Source of the DNA: an uncultured Ruminiclostridium sp.
Lineage (GTDB): Bacteria > Bacillota > Clostridia > Oscillospirales > Ruminococcaceae
NCBI GenBank assembly: GCA_947630685.1
Contig: CANRII010000004.1
Span: 1 to 49,635, forward strand
Length of the DNA: 49,635 nt
Reading direction: 5' to 3'
The notes under the pieces were generated by a model that saw only the letters and a list, made by a program, of their open reading frames with translations, made no database searches and was not told the DNA's origin. The position numbers and the translations under genes were made by a program. Positions within the stretch are counted from its first letter, which is position 1; each line of letters begins with the position of its first letter. Below are positions 34,315-41,999 of this stretch, piece after piece.

Positions 34315-34820
34315 TGTTCCACCATGTTTTCCGACGCATATCGGCTTATGTCCTCAAGCTCTCCCTCGGTAAGCTTGTCCCGTTCTACAATAAATAAAAG
34401 TCCGTTTATCGTGGTGATATACGCGTCGTCGCGGAAAATATCCACCGACGCGATGGATTCCCACCCTACTGCCGCAACAGGAACGCCGTCGTTTTTAAGG
34501 TTAAACCCTTTTTCATAGATATCTATCCCGTTTATATTGTTTTCGGCGTTAAGCTTCAAAATATCCTTTGCGTATTTCTTTATCGCAAAATACAGTATAA
34601 CGGTAAACGCCGCTATCATGACGACTCCCGCAATAGTAAAGATCGCCAGCATTACAAATCCGGTCAGCACCCATGATAAAACGCCGCACACCGCGAGCAG
34701 CACCATCAGTACCCCGTACAAAATAAGCAGCGCTTTCGTTTTGCCGGTTTTTCCCAGCAGAGTGTAACTTATATATCTTCCTATATTTTCCTTGTTCCAT
34801 TCAATATATGCGCTTACCAT
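34311..34820 (-). CDS. YcxB-like membrane protein
   Basis: 169 residues. Two adjacent transmembrane segments (about 28-50 and 53-77), then a soluble C-terminal domain of about 70 residues (GIDIYEKGFNLKNDGVPVAA, WESIASVDIFRDDAYI) typical of the YcxB-like C-terminal family, whose function is unknown. Between the histidine phosphatase and queH in one unit. Confidence 0.75.
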   Translation of the reverse strand: MVSAYIEWNKENIGRYISYTLLGKTGKTKALLILYGVLMVLLAVCGVLSWVLTGFVMLAIFTIAGVVMIAAFTVILYFAIKKYAKDILKLNAENNINGIDIYEKGFNLKNDGVPVAAVGWESIASVDIFRDDAYITTINGLLFIVERDKLTEGELEDISRYASENMVEQ

Positions 34821-34835
34821 ATATTCTCCTTTCCG

Positions 34836-35444
34836 TCAGAAAATTCTGCCCTTTATTTCAAAAACAGGTCCGCGCTGCCATAAAAACGTGCTCAGGTGTA
34901 TCTCGTACCCCTCGCCCTGATTCACCGCGAAATCTATCGGCCGCATTTTCGGCAGGCCGTAACCCGCCAGCAGATTCATAATAACGCCGGAATGAGTGAT
35001 TACCGCAGCGGAAGTGATATCCTCTTTCATCATATTTTTGAAGATAAACTCCAATCCGTCCAGACATCTTATAGCGAAATGTCCGTAGCTTTCCCCACCG
35101 GGAGGAGCCGCTTCATATCCGCCCTTTATCCAATCGGCGTAATCCGGTCTGCTCTCAAGCTCCGCGGGGGTTTTGCCCTCGTATTCGCCAAAATCGCATT
35201 CCGCTATCTCATCCACGCGCAGCAGCAGCTTTTCGGGATAGATTATATCCGCGGTTTCCAAACAGCGCTTCAGCGGGCTGGAATATACCTTCTGCACGTT
35301 TGGGTAAAGCTCCTTTTTTGCAAGCTCTGTGATGGCTTTTTGTCCCTCCTCGCAAAGCGGCAGATCGGTAAGCCCTATATATTTTCCCTCGATGTTTCCC
35401 GAGGTAAGCCCGTGCCTTATCAAATACAGCCTGTAATTTCTCAT
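34836..35444 (-). CDS. Histidine phosphatase (phosphoglycerate-mutase-like)
   Basis: 202 residues with the catalytic LIRHGLTSGN (phospho-His), the second Arg in YSSPLKRCLETA, CDFGEYEGKTPAEL (acid/base Glu) and VITHSGVI (second His). Close to alpha-ribazole phosphatase/CobC-type and broad-specificity phosphatases; no cobalamin genes are nearby, so the substrate is open. The start is the ATG at 35444 with AAAGGA upstream; the frame continues to 35483 without a second site. Confidence 0.85.
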   Translation of the reverse strand: MRNYRLYLIRHGLTSGNIEGKYIGLTDLPLCEEGQKAITELAKKELYPNVQKVYSSPLKRCLETADIIYPEKLLLRVDEIAECDFGEYEGKTPAELESRPDYADWIKGGYEAAPPGGESYGHFAIRCLDGLEFIFKNMMKEDITSAAVITHSGVIMNLLAGYGLPKMRPIDFAVNQGEGYEIHLSTFLWQRGPVFEIKGRIF

Positions 35445-35514
35445 TTTTATGTCCTTTCGTCGAATTTGTGTATAAAAATCCACGGAATTTTCTTAAAACC
35501 CGAATTATTTACTA

Positions 35515-35533
35515 AAAAAATCGTCGATTTTTT
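35515..35533. promoter_or_regulatory. Possible operator between divergent genes
   Basis: Perfect inverted repeat AAAAAATCG (35515-35523), T, CGATTTTTT (35525-35533), in the 179-bp divergent region between the histidine phosphatase and the XRE regulator, 15 bases upstream of the regulator's -35 box. A candidate autoregulatory site; AT-rich arms weaken it. Confidence 0.3.
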
Positions 35534-35547
35534 GTATAAAATCACGC

Positions 35548-35576
35548 TTTACAATAGGGAATAATTCATATATAAT
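35548..35576 (+). promoter_or_regulatory. Promoter of the XRE regulator
   Basis: TTTACA (35548-35553), 17-base spacer, TATAAT (35571-35576), 47 bases before the ATG at 35624. Confidence 0.7.
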
Positions 35577-35623
35577 TTACCGTGTGACTATTTTTTAAGA
35601 TTCCAAGAGCGAGGTATTTCTTG

Positions 35624-36298
35624 ATGAACAATGATTTCCCGCGTATTTTGACACTTTTGCGCAAAGAAAAAGGTCTTACGCAAAAGCAGGCGGCTGCCGA
35701 CCTTAATATAGCGCAGGCGCTGCTTTCACATTACGAAAAAGGAAAACGTGAGTGCGGGTTGGATTTTCTGGTTCGTGCGGCGGATTACTATAAGGTTTCC
35801 ACCGATTACCTGTTGGGTCGTTCTGCGGTAAGCAGCGGTGAAATAATAAGCGAAAGCGATATACCCGAAGCTGTCGAACAATCCCCCGATGAAAATAAAA
35901 ACGGCGACCTTGCTCTTATCCTTAACAAAAAGCTGATAATAAACAGCCTTGATATAATATACCGGCTTCTCGGCAAAATAAAATGCCGCGCTTTGTCCAA
36001 AAACATTTCATCTATGCTTATGCTGTCGGTGTATAAGGCGTTTCGCATAACATACTCCACTAATGACAAAAACGATAAAAATATGTTCTCGGTACCCGCG
36101 GGCGCGTCGCCTTATCTTTCAAGCTCTGCGATACAGATAGACGAAAGCGGGGCTGTAAACGCCGCTAAAACAGAAACCGAAAACGCTCCCCTGCTGACCA
36201 CCGCGATAATCGAAGAAGAATTCGATAAGCAAGGCACCGCCCTGTTAAGCCTCATAAAGCAATGTGAAAGCAGAATAAAAAAACTGGACATCGATTGA
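35624..36298 (+). CDS. XRE-family transcriptional regulator
   Basis: 224 residues. N-terminal helix-turn-helix of the Cro/CI type (about 6-65): LRKEKGLTQKQAAADLNIAQ, LLSHYEKGKRE and the Tyr-Lys-Val-Ser-xx-Tyr-Leu-Leu-Gly end. The remaining about 155 residues are helical, mostly without recognised domain, ending with a short Lys/Glu-rich coiled coil. The ATG at 35624 is chosen; a TTG directly before it would add one residue. It precedes a 37-residue membrane peptide in the same orientation. Confidence 0.85.
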   Translation: MNNDFPRILTLLRKEKGLTQKQAAADLNIAQALLSHYEKGKRECGLDFLVRAADYYKVSTDYLLGRSAVSSGEIISESDIPEAVEQSPDENKNGDLALILNKKLIINSLDIIYRLLGKIKCRALSKNISSMLMLSVYKAFRITYSTNDKNDKNMFSVPAGASPYLSSSAIQIDESGAVNAAKTETENAPLLTTAIIEEEFDKQGTALLSLIKQCESRIKKLDID

Positions 36299-36318
36299 CC
36301 GTTAAAAAAGGAGAAACC

Positions 36319-36432
36319 ATGAAAAAACTGATCATCATTACTTTATCCGTTATCGCCGCAGCCGCTGCGGCATTCGTCGCTATAGACATGCTTTACAAAC
36401 GCGCGGTAAAGGACGTCAGCGCAAACGTTTGA
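36319..36432 (+). CDS. Small single-pass membrane peptide (37 aa)
   Basis: 37 residues. An MKK start, one Ile/Ala-rich transmembrane helix (about 4-22) and a basic tail (YKRAVKDVSANV). AAAGGAG is placed ideally before the ATG, 20 bases after the regulator's stop, so it is translated with it. Its last 17 bases overlap the 3' end of the convergent tadA gene. No terminator is seen between the two. Function unknown; it could be a secreted or membrane-tethered partner of the regulator. Confidence 0.55.
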   Translation: MKKLIIITLSVIAAAAAAFVAIDMLYKRAVKDVSANV

Positions 36433-36865
36433 AAAATTCCGTCAGCAGCGCCGAGCATTCGTCCTGCAATATCCGGCTTCTTACCATAGGTTTATGATTG
36501 AACGGATATTCGTATATGTTCATTAAAGACGCGCACACGCCGCCTTTTTCATCAAAAGCGCCGTAAACCAGGCGTTTTATCCGCGCGTTTATTATAGCTC
36601 CCGCGCACATAGGACAAGGCTCAAGCGTTACATAAAGCGTGCAATCGGTAAGCCGCCAGCTTTGCTTTACGGCTGAGGCTTGTTCTATAGCGAGGATCTC
36701 CGCGTGCGCGATAGGTGAATTGTCGGTTTCCCGCCGATTGTAGCCTTTACCTATTATCTCGCCGTTTTCGTCTATGACAACGGCTCCGACGGGACATTCT
36801 CCCAATTCTGCCGCCTTTTTCGCAAGTTCAAGGCAGACGGTCATATATTCTTCGTCAGCAGTCAC
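36416..36865 (-). CDS. tadA: tRNA-specific adenosine deaminase
   Basis: Deaminates A34 to inosine in tRNA-Arg(ACG). 149 residues. The zinc and catalytic motif H54-A-E56 and P-C84-P-M-C87 (PCPMCAGAI) are complete, and the NPIAHAEI-like context is TadA-specific. The stop overlaps the convergent small membrane peptide. Confidence 0.96.
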   Translation of the reverse strand: MTADEEYMTVCLELAKKAAELGECPVGAVVIDENGEIIGKGYNRRETDNSPIAHAEILAIEQASAVKQSWRLTDCTLYVTLEPCPMCAGAIINARIKRLVYGAFDEKGGVCASLMNIYEYPFNHKPMVRSRILQDECSALLTEFFKRLR

Positions 36866-36890
36866 ATCAACAACCTCCCGTCCGGTAATA

Positions 36891-36919
36891 ATTATACAAT
36901 ATATTTCCTATAATGTCAA
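36891..36919 (-). promoter_or_regulatory. tadA promoter, perfect consensus
   Basis: Minus strand: TTGACA (36919-36914), 17-base spacer, TATAAT (36896-36891). Confidence 0.88.
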
Positions 36920-36944
36920 TGGAGCGTAAATGCTCTGTTGCAGC

Positions 36945-36979
36945 AAAAAAACAACGACAGGACTTTATACCCTGCCGTT
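36945..36979 (-). terminator. Terminator of the spoIIIA operon
   Basis: Minus strand: AACGGCAGG (36979-36971), 9-base loop, CCTGTCGTT (36961-36953), G, then seven T (36951-36945). Fourteen bases after the spoIIIAH stop. Confidence 0.88.
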
Positions 36980-36992
36980 ATTTTTCTGCGAT

Positions 36993-37592
36993 CTACTGCA
37001 CTTCCACTATCGTTATATTCTCACCTGCTATATCCACCTCGGAGAGCAGCGCGTTTTTGATCTGAGCCGCCTGCGCGCTGTCCAGTCCAGGCGTTTTCAC
37101 TATTATGTTCGCGCTTTTTCCGCTGAGATAGCACAGCACTTCTTCAAAGCCCTGAGCCTTAAGCATAGTTTCTATCTTGGTTTCCGCTTCCATAAGATCG
37201 CTCATTTTCTCGGCGTCCTGCGCTACCACCGCCATTTCATCGCGTGTGAGGTCTCCCCCGGCATAAACGCTTTGCAATACCTCCGCCGCCTCTGCGCGGC
37301 TGTTTTTCTTATCTATCCTCGCCTGCGCGAAATATGCGTCGGAACCGGTCAGCGCCGCACCCGCTTTATCAGTCACCGGAGTATCGGCTGCCGACGTATC
37401 CTTATTGCTTTCGCCGCTTAAATTAGAGGAAACAAAGGTCGTATCCCCGTAATTATTCCCCGCAGCCTCGGCAGATGATGATTTAAGGCTGTTAGATATC
37501 GCATAATTTGCATACAGCCCGACGCACAGCACCAGAGCAAGACCTGCTATGATAAGATGCTTTCTTCTTATTATCAGATTGATCCTTTTCAT
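36993..37592 (-). CDS. spoIIIAH: SpoIIIAH, stage III sporulation protein
   Basis: Mother-cell component of the SpoIIIA-SpoIIQ channel that spans the space between engulfed forespore and mother cell. 199 residues: one N-terminal membrane helix (about 13-31), a Ser/Asp/Thr-rich linker, then the YscJ/FliF-like ring-building domain (about 95-199). The start is the ATG at 37592 with AAAGGAG upstream; an ATG at 37613 overlaps that site. Confidence 0.92.
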   Translation of the reverse strand: MKRINLIIRRKHLIIAGLALVLCVGLYANYAISNSLKSSSAEAAGNNYGDTTFVSSNLSGESNKDTSAADTPVTDKAGAALTGSDAYFAQARIDKKNSRAEAAEVLQSVYAGGDLTRDEMAVVAQDAEKMSDLMEAETKIETMLKAQGFEEVLCYLSGKSANIIVKTPGLDSAQAAQIKNALLSEVDIAGENITIVEVQ

Positions 37593-37631
37593 TTGAGATT
37601 TTTCTCCTTTCATACCTTTGGAAAACGCGGT

Positions 37632-37985
37632 CTACACCGTAACGCATACTTTTGACACCGATACGTCAAGCGCCTTTGACACCGCGTCTAAAAGCCTTTC
37701 TTTAATGACTGCGTCACCGGCGGCCGGACATATGATCGCCGCCCCGATGACCGTATGGCCGTCCTCGTCAAGCCTTATCATTACGTCGGACACATTATCG
37801 CCTATTTCCTCCATACCTGACAGCAGCTTTTCTATACGCTGCTCCAGCAGTTCTTCCGCCGTCGCCTGATCCTGCCCTGCGGAAAAATTATCCGATATCC
37901 CAGACAGAAACAAAAGCAGAATTATGATAATGCCCGCAAAAAAGGCTATTTTTAAGAATTTGTCATTTTTGAGTATCTCTTTCAT
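37632..37985 (-). CDS. spoIIIAG: SpoIIIAG, stage III sporulation protein
   Basis: 117 residues, shorter than the about 200-230 of Bacillus orthologues but common in Clostridia. One N-terminal transmembrane helix (about 13-29) and a C-terminal ring-building-motif domain with the EERLLDAVSKALDVSVSKV-like helix. SpoIIIAG forms the large ring of the SpoIIIA channel. Position between AF and AH supports it. Confidence 0.88.
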   Translation of the reverse strand: MKEILKNDKFLKIAFFAGIIIILLLFLSGISDNFSAGQDQATAEELLEQRIEKLLSGMEEIGDNVSDVMIRLDEDGHTVIGAAIICPAAGDAVIKERLLDAVSKALDVSVSKVCVTV

Positions 37986-37997
37986 ATTGTATTCCTT

Positions 37998-38462
37998 TTA
38001 ATTAAACGAATATCTGACCAGAATTTCATCACCGACCTTTTCCCTCACGGCGAAAAGCGCACTATCTATATACTCCTTTGCCGTGCCCTTTTCAAATACA
38101 AGCTCAATTTCATTAATAGATATGCCGAACGAGCCGTTAATATGCGCGACTATGTAAATTTGAGAGCATGGCGTGCCGTTTTGCTCCAATAGCTCGTTTA
38201 CGCTGTCTTTAACAGCGTTAGCCGCGGCTTTTTCCGCGTTTTCGGACAGCTTTTCGCTGAAATCCACCACCTCTATTTCATTAAATTTGATATCCGGTAT
38301 ATCTATCCCTATTCCTCCGGTGACAGACTTTAATACGCAGACGGAAAACAGGCAGGCGGTAAGAAAGGATATCTGCGGCTTGAAGCGGCCGTCCGGCACC
38401 AGCATTTTGAACAGACCGCTAAGCACCGCCGCCATACATATAGTTATCACAACGCCGTTCAT
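37998..38462 (-). CDS. spoIIIAF: SpoIIIAF, stage III sporulation protein
   Basis: 154 residues. Two N-terminal hydrophobic helices (about 3-20 and 30-46), then a soluble ring-building-like domain. The start is the ATG at 38462, which overlaps the spoIIIAE stop (ATGA) and has GGGAGGTG upstream; the open frame continues to 38528 but that part is spoIIIAE sequence in another frame. Confidence 0.88.
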   Translation of the reverse strand: MNGVVITICMAAVLSGLFKMLVPDGRFKPQISFLTACLFSVCVLKSVTGGIGIDIPDIKFNEIEVVDFSEKLSENAEKAAANAVKDSVNELLEQNGTPCSQIYIVAHINGSFGISINEIELVFEKGTAKEYIDSALFAVREKVGDEILVRYSFN

Positions 38463-39580
38463 GCCGCACCTCCCATTCCTATAAATATCATCAGCGAGAT
38501 AGAGATGACCACCATAAGCATAAAGCACACCAGCACCGCAAGAATTATCGACATAATGCTTTCAGCGCTTTTTAGAAGTCCGCCCAGCGCCGGCAAGCCG
38601 AACATATCGCAAACCGCCGAACACAGCGACAACGCCAGCTTAAAGCACGCGGCGCTTATCATGGACGGCAGCATAAGCATAGCGCCCGCAACTATCCCGA
38701 ACGAGCCGAAATTGCTGCGAATAAGGTTTATCCCTCCCTGCATAACGGACAGCGCGTCCGACACCGTACCGCCGATAAACGGCACGCCGTTAGACACCGT
38801 AAACCTTGCGGCTTTTATCGCCACCCCGTCGGCAGGAAGCGTTATAAAGCTCTGTAACCCAAGCAGCGCGACGAACACCGTCATAATAAGTCCCAATCCC
38901 CATATTACTATCTTTTTTGCCGCCTCGGCAATAGCGTTCAGCTTTAGTTCCGGGTCTACCGAGCCCGCAATGGTGACCCCCATTATGCAGGAGGACGCCG
39001 GCACGATAACTCCCGACGAAAGGATCGCAAACAACTGTGCGCCCGCCATTACCACCGAATTTATTACTACAGATGTATTTACCTGCCCGCCGATAAGCAA
39101 AATTCCGGCAAACGCGGGTATAAACCCCTCTAAAAACACCTTTCCGGCATTCACCAGCTCAGACGCGGCATTGATCGCCGAGCTTACAGGTGATATTAGC
39201 ATGGCGGCTCCCACCAGCACCGAAACTATCGAAAATACGCTTTGCATATTCTTTCCCGCAGATTCAAAAAGCGCGTTAGCTATACCGCACAAAAGCACTA
39301 TCGTAAAGATAGACACCGTCAGCTTTATAGGGTCGCCGAGAGAACCTATCACCAGCGACAGCAGCTTATCGAAAACGTTTTGCGCGCTCAGCGCGTCGGG
39401 CGGGATATTGTCGGGAGTAATACCGCTTTCCTCCAGAGAATCCGACACCTCCGGCGGCAGCGACGCGACATAATCCTCCAGACCGAGATCCGGTTGCTGC
39501 GCTGCCGCGTTTACCGAAGTAAGCAAAAGCAGCAGCATTAACATTGTAAATGTAAGTATGATTTTAACATTCTTTTTCAT
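38459..39580 (-). CDS. spoIIIAE: SpoIIIAE, stage III sporulation membrane protein
   Basis: 373 residues: N-terminal signal-like helix (about 6-22), an extracytoplasmic stretch, and about eight transmembrane segments, the hallmark of the channel's polytopic subunit. Sequence VAGAMLMLPSMISAACFKL and the multi-Ala-Ile-Val segments fit the family. The start is the ATG at 39580, preceded by GCGGGGA; a longer frame to 39667 has no good site. The Ser/Ala/Gly-rich composition gives a long but spurious open frame on the opposite strand. Confidence 0.92.
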   Translation of the reverse strand: MKKNVKIILTFTMLMLLLLLTSVNAAAQQPDLGLEDYVASLPPEVSDSLEESGITPDNIPPDALSAQNVFDKLLSLVIGSLGDPIKLTVSIFTIVLLCGIANALFESAGKNMQSVFSIVSVLVGAAMLISPVSSAINAASELVNAGKVFLEGFIPAFAGILLIGGQVNTSVVINSVVMAGAQLFAILSSGVIVPASSCIMGVTIAGSVDPELKLNAIAEAAKKIVIWGLGLIMTVFVALLGLQSFITLPADGVAIKAARFTVSNGVPFIGGTVSDALSVMQGGINLIRSNFGSFGIVAGAMLMLPSMISAACFKLALSLCSAVCDMFGLPALGGLLKSAESIMSIILAVLVCFMLMVVISISLMIFIGMGGAA

Positions 39581-39594
39581 CAAAAATCCCCGCT

Positions 39595-39981
39595 TTACGG
39601 TATCAGTCCCGTCACAAGCTGTGCAAGGCTTGTAAACAGCGGTAATGCGGTAAGCGTTATCGCACATTTACCCGCAAACTCTATTTTAGAGGCGATAGCG
39701 CCCTCTCCCGCGTCACGGCAGCTTTCCGCCGCAAGCTGCGTTATAAAGCAGACCGCAAGGCATTTTATCAATATCTCCGCGTATCCGTTATCGATGCCGG
39801 AATTTTCAGCCAGTCCCATAAGAGTGCTTATGGCGGGCTCCAGCGCGACTACCGCGGCGGCAAGTATAACCATTCCGGCGGCAAGAGATATGTATATGCC
39901 GAATTCGGGCTTGTACTGTCTTAGTACGGCGCAAAGTACAGCGCCGATTATCCCTGCGCCGACAAATGCAATAATATTCAT
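39595..39981 (-). CDS. spoIIIAD: SpoIIIAD, stage III sporulation protein
   Basis: 128 residues, three to four transmembrane segments, standard length. It contains the IDNGYAEILIKCLAVCFITQL segment (shown in part) typical of SpoIIIAD. Integral-membrane subunit of the SpoIIIA complex. Ten bases after spoIIIAC, 14 before spoIIIAE. Confidence 0.93.
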   Translation of the reverse strand: MNIIAFVGAGIIGAVLCAVLRQYKPEFGIYISLAAGMVILAAAVVALEPAISTLMGLAENSGIDNGYAEILIKCLAVCFITQLAAESCRDAGEGAIASKIEFAGKCAITLTALPLFTSLAQLVTGLIP

Positions 39982-39991
39982 AAATTCTCCG

Positions 39992-40186
39992 TCAAAGATT
40001 GAACACGTCTTTTATCGTATCAAACAGATTGCTTATCTCGGTAACTATCATCATAAGCACTACTATCAAGCCTGCGATGGTGGTCATCATCGCCTGTTCC
40101 TCCCTGCCGGAGCGCTGTAAAAGCTGATTCAGCACCGCAACGACTATCCCTATCGCGGCTATCTTGAAAATAAGATCAACGTCCAT
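39992..40186 (-). CDS. spoIIIAC: SpoIIIAC, stage III sporulation protein
   Basis: 64 residues, two transmembrane helices with the family phrase VLNQLLQRSGREEQAMMTT. The start is the ATG at 40186 because GGGAGC lies upstream and the product then begins MDVDLIFKIA as orthologues do. An alternative longer frame to 40234 would overlap spoIIIAB. Confidence 0.93.
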   Translation of the reverse strand: MDVDLIFKIAAIGIVVAVLNQLLQRSGREEQAMMTTIAGLIVVLMMIVTEISNLFDTIKDVFNL

Positions 40187-40200
40187 GCCATAAGCTCCCT

Positions 40201-40716
40201 TTATATCAGAATTATACCTGCCGCCGCGCCGCAAAGTATACCCAGCGTGCGGTACAGTCTGCCTCGGCGTTCATACTCTTCTCTCGCTGAATCAGCCCTA
40301 TGGGATAATCGTTCAAGCGTCATATTTATGACCGCCGTCTGACCATCGGCGTCGCTTCTGCCTAAACTTTCACCGAGATCATACAGCGGCGCTTTATCGT
40401 CATTTTGCAGATATAAAAGGCTTTGCACGCATTTATCCCATTCTTCCTTAAGGCCGATACCGCTGTCAGCCGCCGCAATAAGATCGTCGGAAATAAAAAA
40501 GCCTTTTTCTTTGCTGATCTGCGTAAAAATGCCGGACAGCTTCATTCTGTTGTACCGTATAAGCTCCAGCATTTGCTCTAAAATATTCATAATTTTTTCT
40601 ATATATGAACATTTCTTTTTAAGAGCGTCAGCCGCCGCAAATCCCGCCGCTCCTCCGCAAAGCGAAGTAAGCAGGAATATAACTAAAGATACCATTACAC
40701 GCTTTCCCGCCGCCAA
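40201..40716 (-). CDS. spoIIIAB: SpoIIIAB, stage III sporulation protein
   Basis: 171 residues. One N-terminal transmembrane helix with the GxxGF pattern (about 8-26), a soluble helical middle resembling GspF-type secretion scaffold domains, and a C-terminal hydrophobic helix (about 154-171). SpoIIIAB is thought to cooperate with the ATPase SpoIIIAA. Its start lies 22 bases inside the end of spoIIIAA. Confidence 0.93.
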   Translation of the reverse strand: MAAGKRVMVSLVIFLLTSLCGGAAGFAAADALKKKCSYIEKIMNILEQMLELIRYNRMKLSGIFTQISKEKGFFISDDLIAAADSGIGLKEEWDKCVQSLLYLQNDDKAPLYDLGESLGRSDADGQTAVINMTLERLSHRADSAREEYERRGRLYRTLGILCGAAAGIILI

Positions 40717-41600
40717 AAATCCTCTAACCTAATTATCTGCTGTTTTACGCCGTACTTGTCCAATACAAGCATGGCGATATGGCTTATCGCGCCGCTGTTT
40801 AACAGTCTGTTCAGGTCGATATTTCTGCGGATTTCCTCCGTCGTGCCGCAATGTGCGGTCATAATAACGCCTACGCCGCTGTTCATACATTGCTCGATAA
40901 GTGAAAGATCCGTTCCAAGCTCATCCGTGACGATATAATCCGGCGACATACATCTTATCGCGCGAATAATGCCGTCGTTTTTATTAAATCCGCTGAAGAC
41001 ATCGGTGTTTATCCCCACATCGAACTGAGGTGTGCCGTCGGACGCCGCGGCTATTTCGTCACGCTCGTCTATCAGCGCGAGCTTATATTTTCCTCCGATA
41101 ACGCGGCACAGCTCGCGCAGGACGGTGGTCTTACCGCTGAGCGGCTTTCCCGTTATAAGCAGTCCGCGTATATCTTCGCCCGAAAAAAACAGCTCTGCCA
41201 GCCTGTCGGCACAGCCAGTATGCCGCCTTGCGATACGTATATTTACCGAAGATATATTTTTGATAAGCGTAACGGTATCGCCGTTATAGACCGCTCTGCC
41301 GCTGAAGCCCGCTCTGTGGCCGCCTTTCAGCGTTACGTAACCCTGCGCCAGCTCCTTTTCATAGCTGTGTATGGAGCTTTCGCAAAAAGCTACTACGCAG
41401 TTTTCTACCGTTGAGGCGCTGATCATGTTTTGAAGCACATGGTCATATCCGCCGCAGCATATTACTGCGGGTCTGCCGGCGCGTATCCTTATTTCCCGTG
41501 CGTCGGCTTTGACCTCGCTGCTTACTCCCGCCAGCTCCGGTATGAATTTTACCGCGGTGGAAAGCGCGCTGTCGTATTCGTTTTTTCTTGATCCGATCAT
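40695..41600 (-). CDS. spoIIIAA: SpoIIIAA, stage III sporulation ATPase
   Basis: Secretion-ATPase-like protein that energises the SpoIIIA complex. 301 residues. Walker A GKPLSGKT (151-158), LALIDERDEI (Walker B) and the SPDYIVTDELG segment are present. The start is the ATG at 41600 with AGAGAGGA upstream; the in-frame extension to 41678 is not supported. First gene of the operon, with a possible sigma-E-type promoter upstream. Confidence 0.94.
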   Translation of the reverse strand: MIGSRKNEYDSALSTAVKFIPELAGVSSEVKADAREIRIRAGRPAVICCGGYDHVLQNMISASTVENCVVAFCESSIHSYEKELAQGYVTLKGGHRAGFSGRAVYNGDTVTLIKNISSVNIRIARRHTGCADRLAELFFSGEDIRGLLITGKPLSGKTTVLRELCRVIGGKYKLALIDERDEIAAASDGTPQFDVGINTDVFSGFNKNDGIIRAIRCMSPDYIVTDELGTDLSLIEQCMNSGVGVIMTAHCGTTEEIRRNIDLNRLLNSGAISHIAMLVLDKYGVKQQIIRLEDFWRRESV

Positions 41601-41632
41601 TTTTAACAGTCCTCTCTGATTTGATTTATTAC

Positions 41633-41640
41633 AGTCTATG
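41633..41640 (-). promoter_or_regulatory. Possible sigma-E -10 element of spoIIIA
   Basis: Minus strand CATAGACT (41640-41633) matches the sigma-E -10 pattern CATAnnnT, 33 bases before the spoIIIAA ATG. The -35 side (around 41655-41661) matches poorly. spoIIIA operons are known to be sigma-E dependent, so the location is as expected. Confidence 0.35.
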
Positions 41641-41690
41641 AGGACTTGTACAAAAATAGAACAAAAAAGCCGCCGCATAAAAGCAGCAGC

Positions 41691-41728
41691 AAAAAAACAG
41701 CGTCAGCAAAAATAATGCCGACGCTGTT
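41691..41728 (-). terminator. Terminator of the aspS unit
   Basis: Minus strand: AACAGCGTC (41728-41720), 15-base loop with partial inner pairing, GACGCTGTT (41704-41696), then T run (to 41691). It stands between the 83-residue protein and the spoIIIA promoter. Confidence 0.88.
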
Positions 41729-41745
41729 ATTATCCTTGTTAAATC

Positions 41746-41997
41746 TCAGCCCTTCAGTCCGCGTGCCTGCCTGTCCATATCCTCGACGACTATATCGTGT
41801 ATCTCGCCGAGCGACGCGCAGTATTCTAATACTTTCCACGGTTCGTTGGTGTGATAATGTATTTTTATAAGATCCTCATCTCCGACGGCAAGCAGGCTGT
41901 CGCCTTTGAAATTTTCTACAAAGTAATCGTATATCGCGTCCTCGTCAAGGTCGTGACCCTCAATAAGAAGCTGAGTATCGTATCTGAATTCTATCAT
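41746..41997 (-). CDS. Stand-alone FakA/YloV C-terminal-like protein (83 aa)
   Basis: 83 residues, soluble. The pattern DSLLAVGDEDLIKIHYHTNEP followed by GEIHDIVVEDMDRQ corresponds to a stretch near the C-terminus of fatty-acid kinase FakA/DAK2-like YloV (DDLVKVHVHTNDP...GEL in that family). The kinase domain itself is absent, so this is a separate small protein and not a truncated kinase gene: it starts cleanly two bases after the aspS stop with GGAG in front. Short proteins of this type are annotated in Clostridia as 'kinase to dihydroxyacetone kinase' (from memory). Function unknown. Confidence 0.75.
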   Translation of the reverse strand: MIEFRYDTQLLIEGHDLDEDAIYDYFVENFKGDSLLAVGDEDLIKIHYHTNEPWKVLEYCASLGEIHDIVVEDMDRQARGLKG

Positions 41998-41999
41998 CT

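Noticed and set aside
38505-39473. 322-codon frame opposite spoIIIAE
   Set aside because: Antisense shadow of a real gene; the long open run follows from the Ala/Ile/Val/Gly codon use of the membrane protein.
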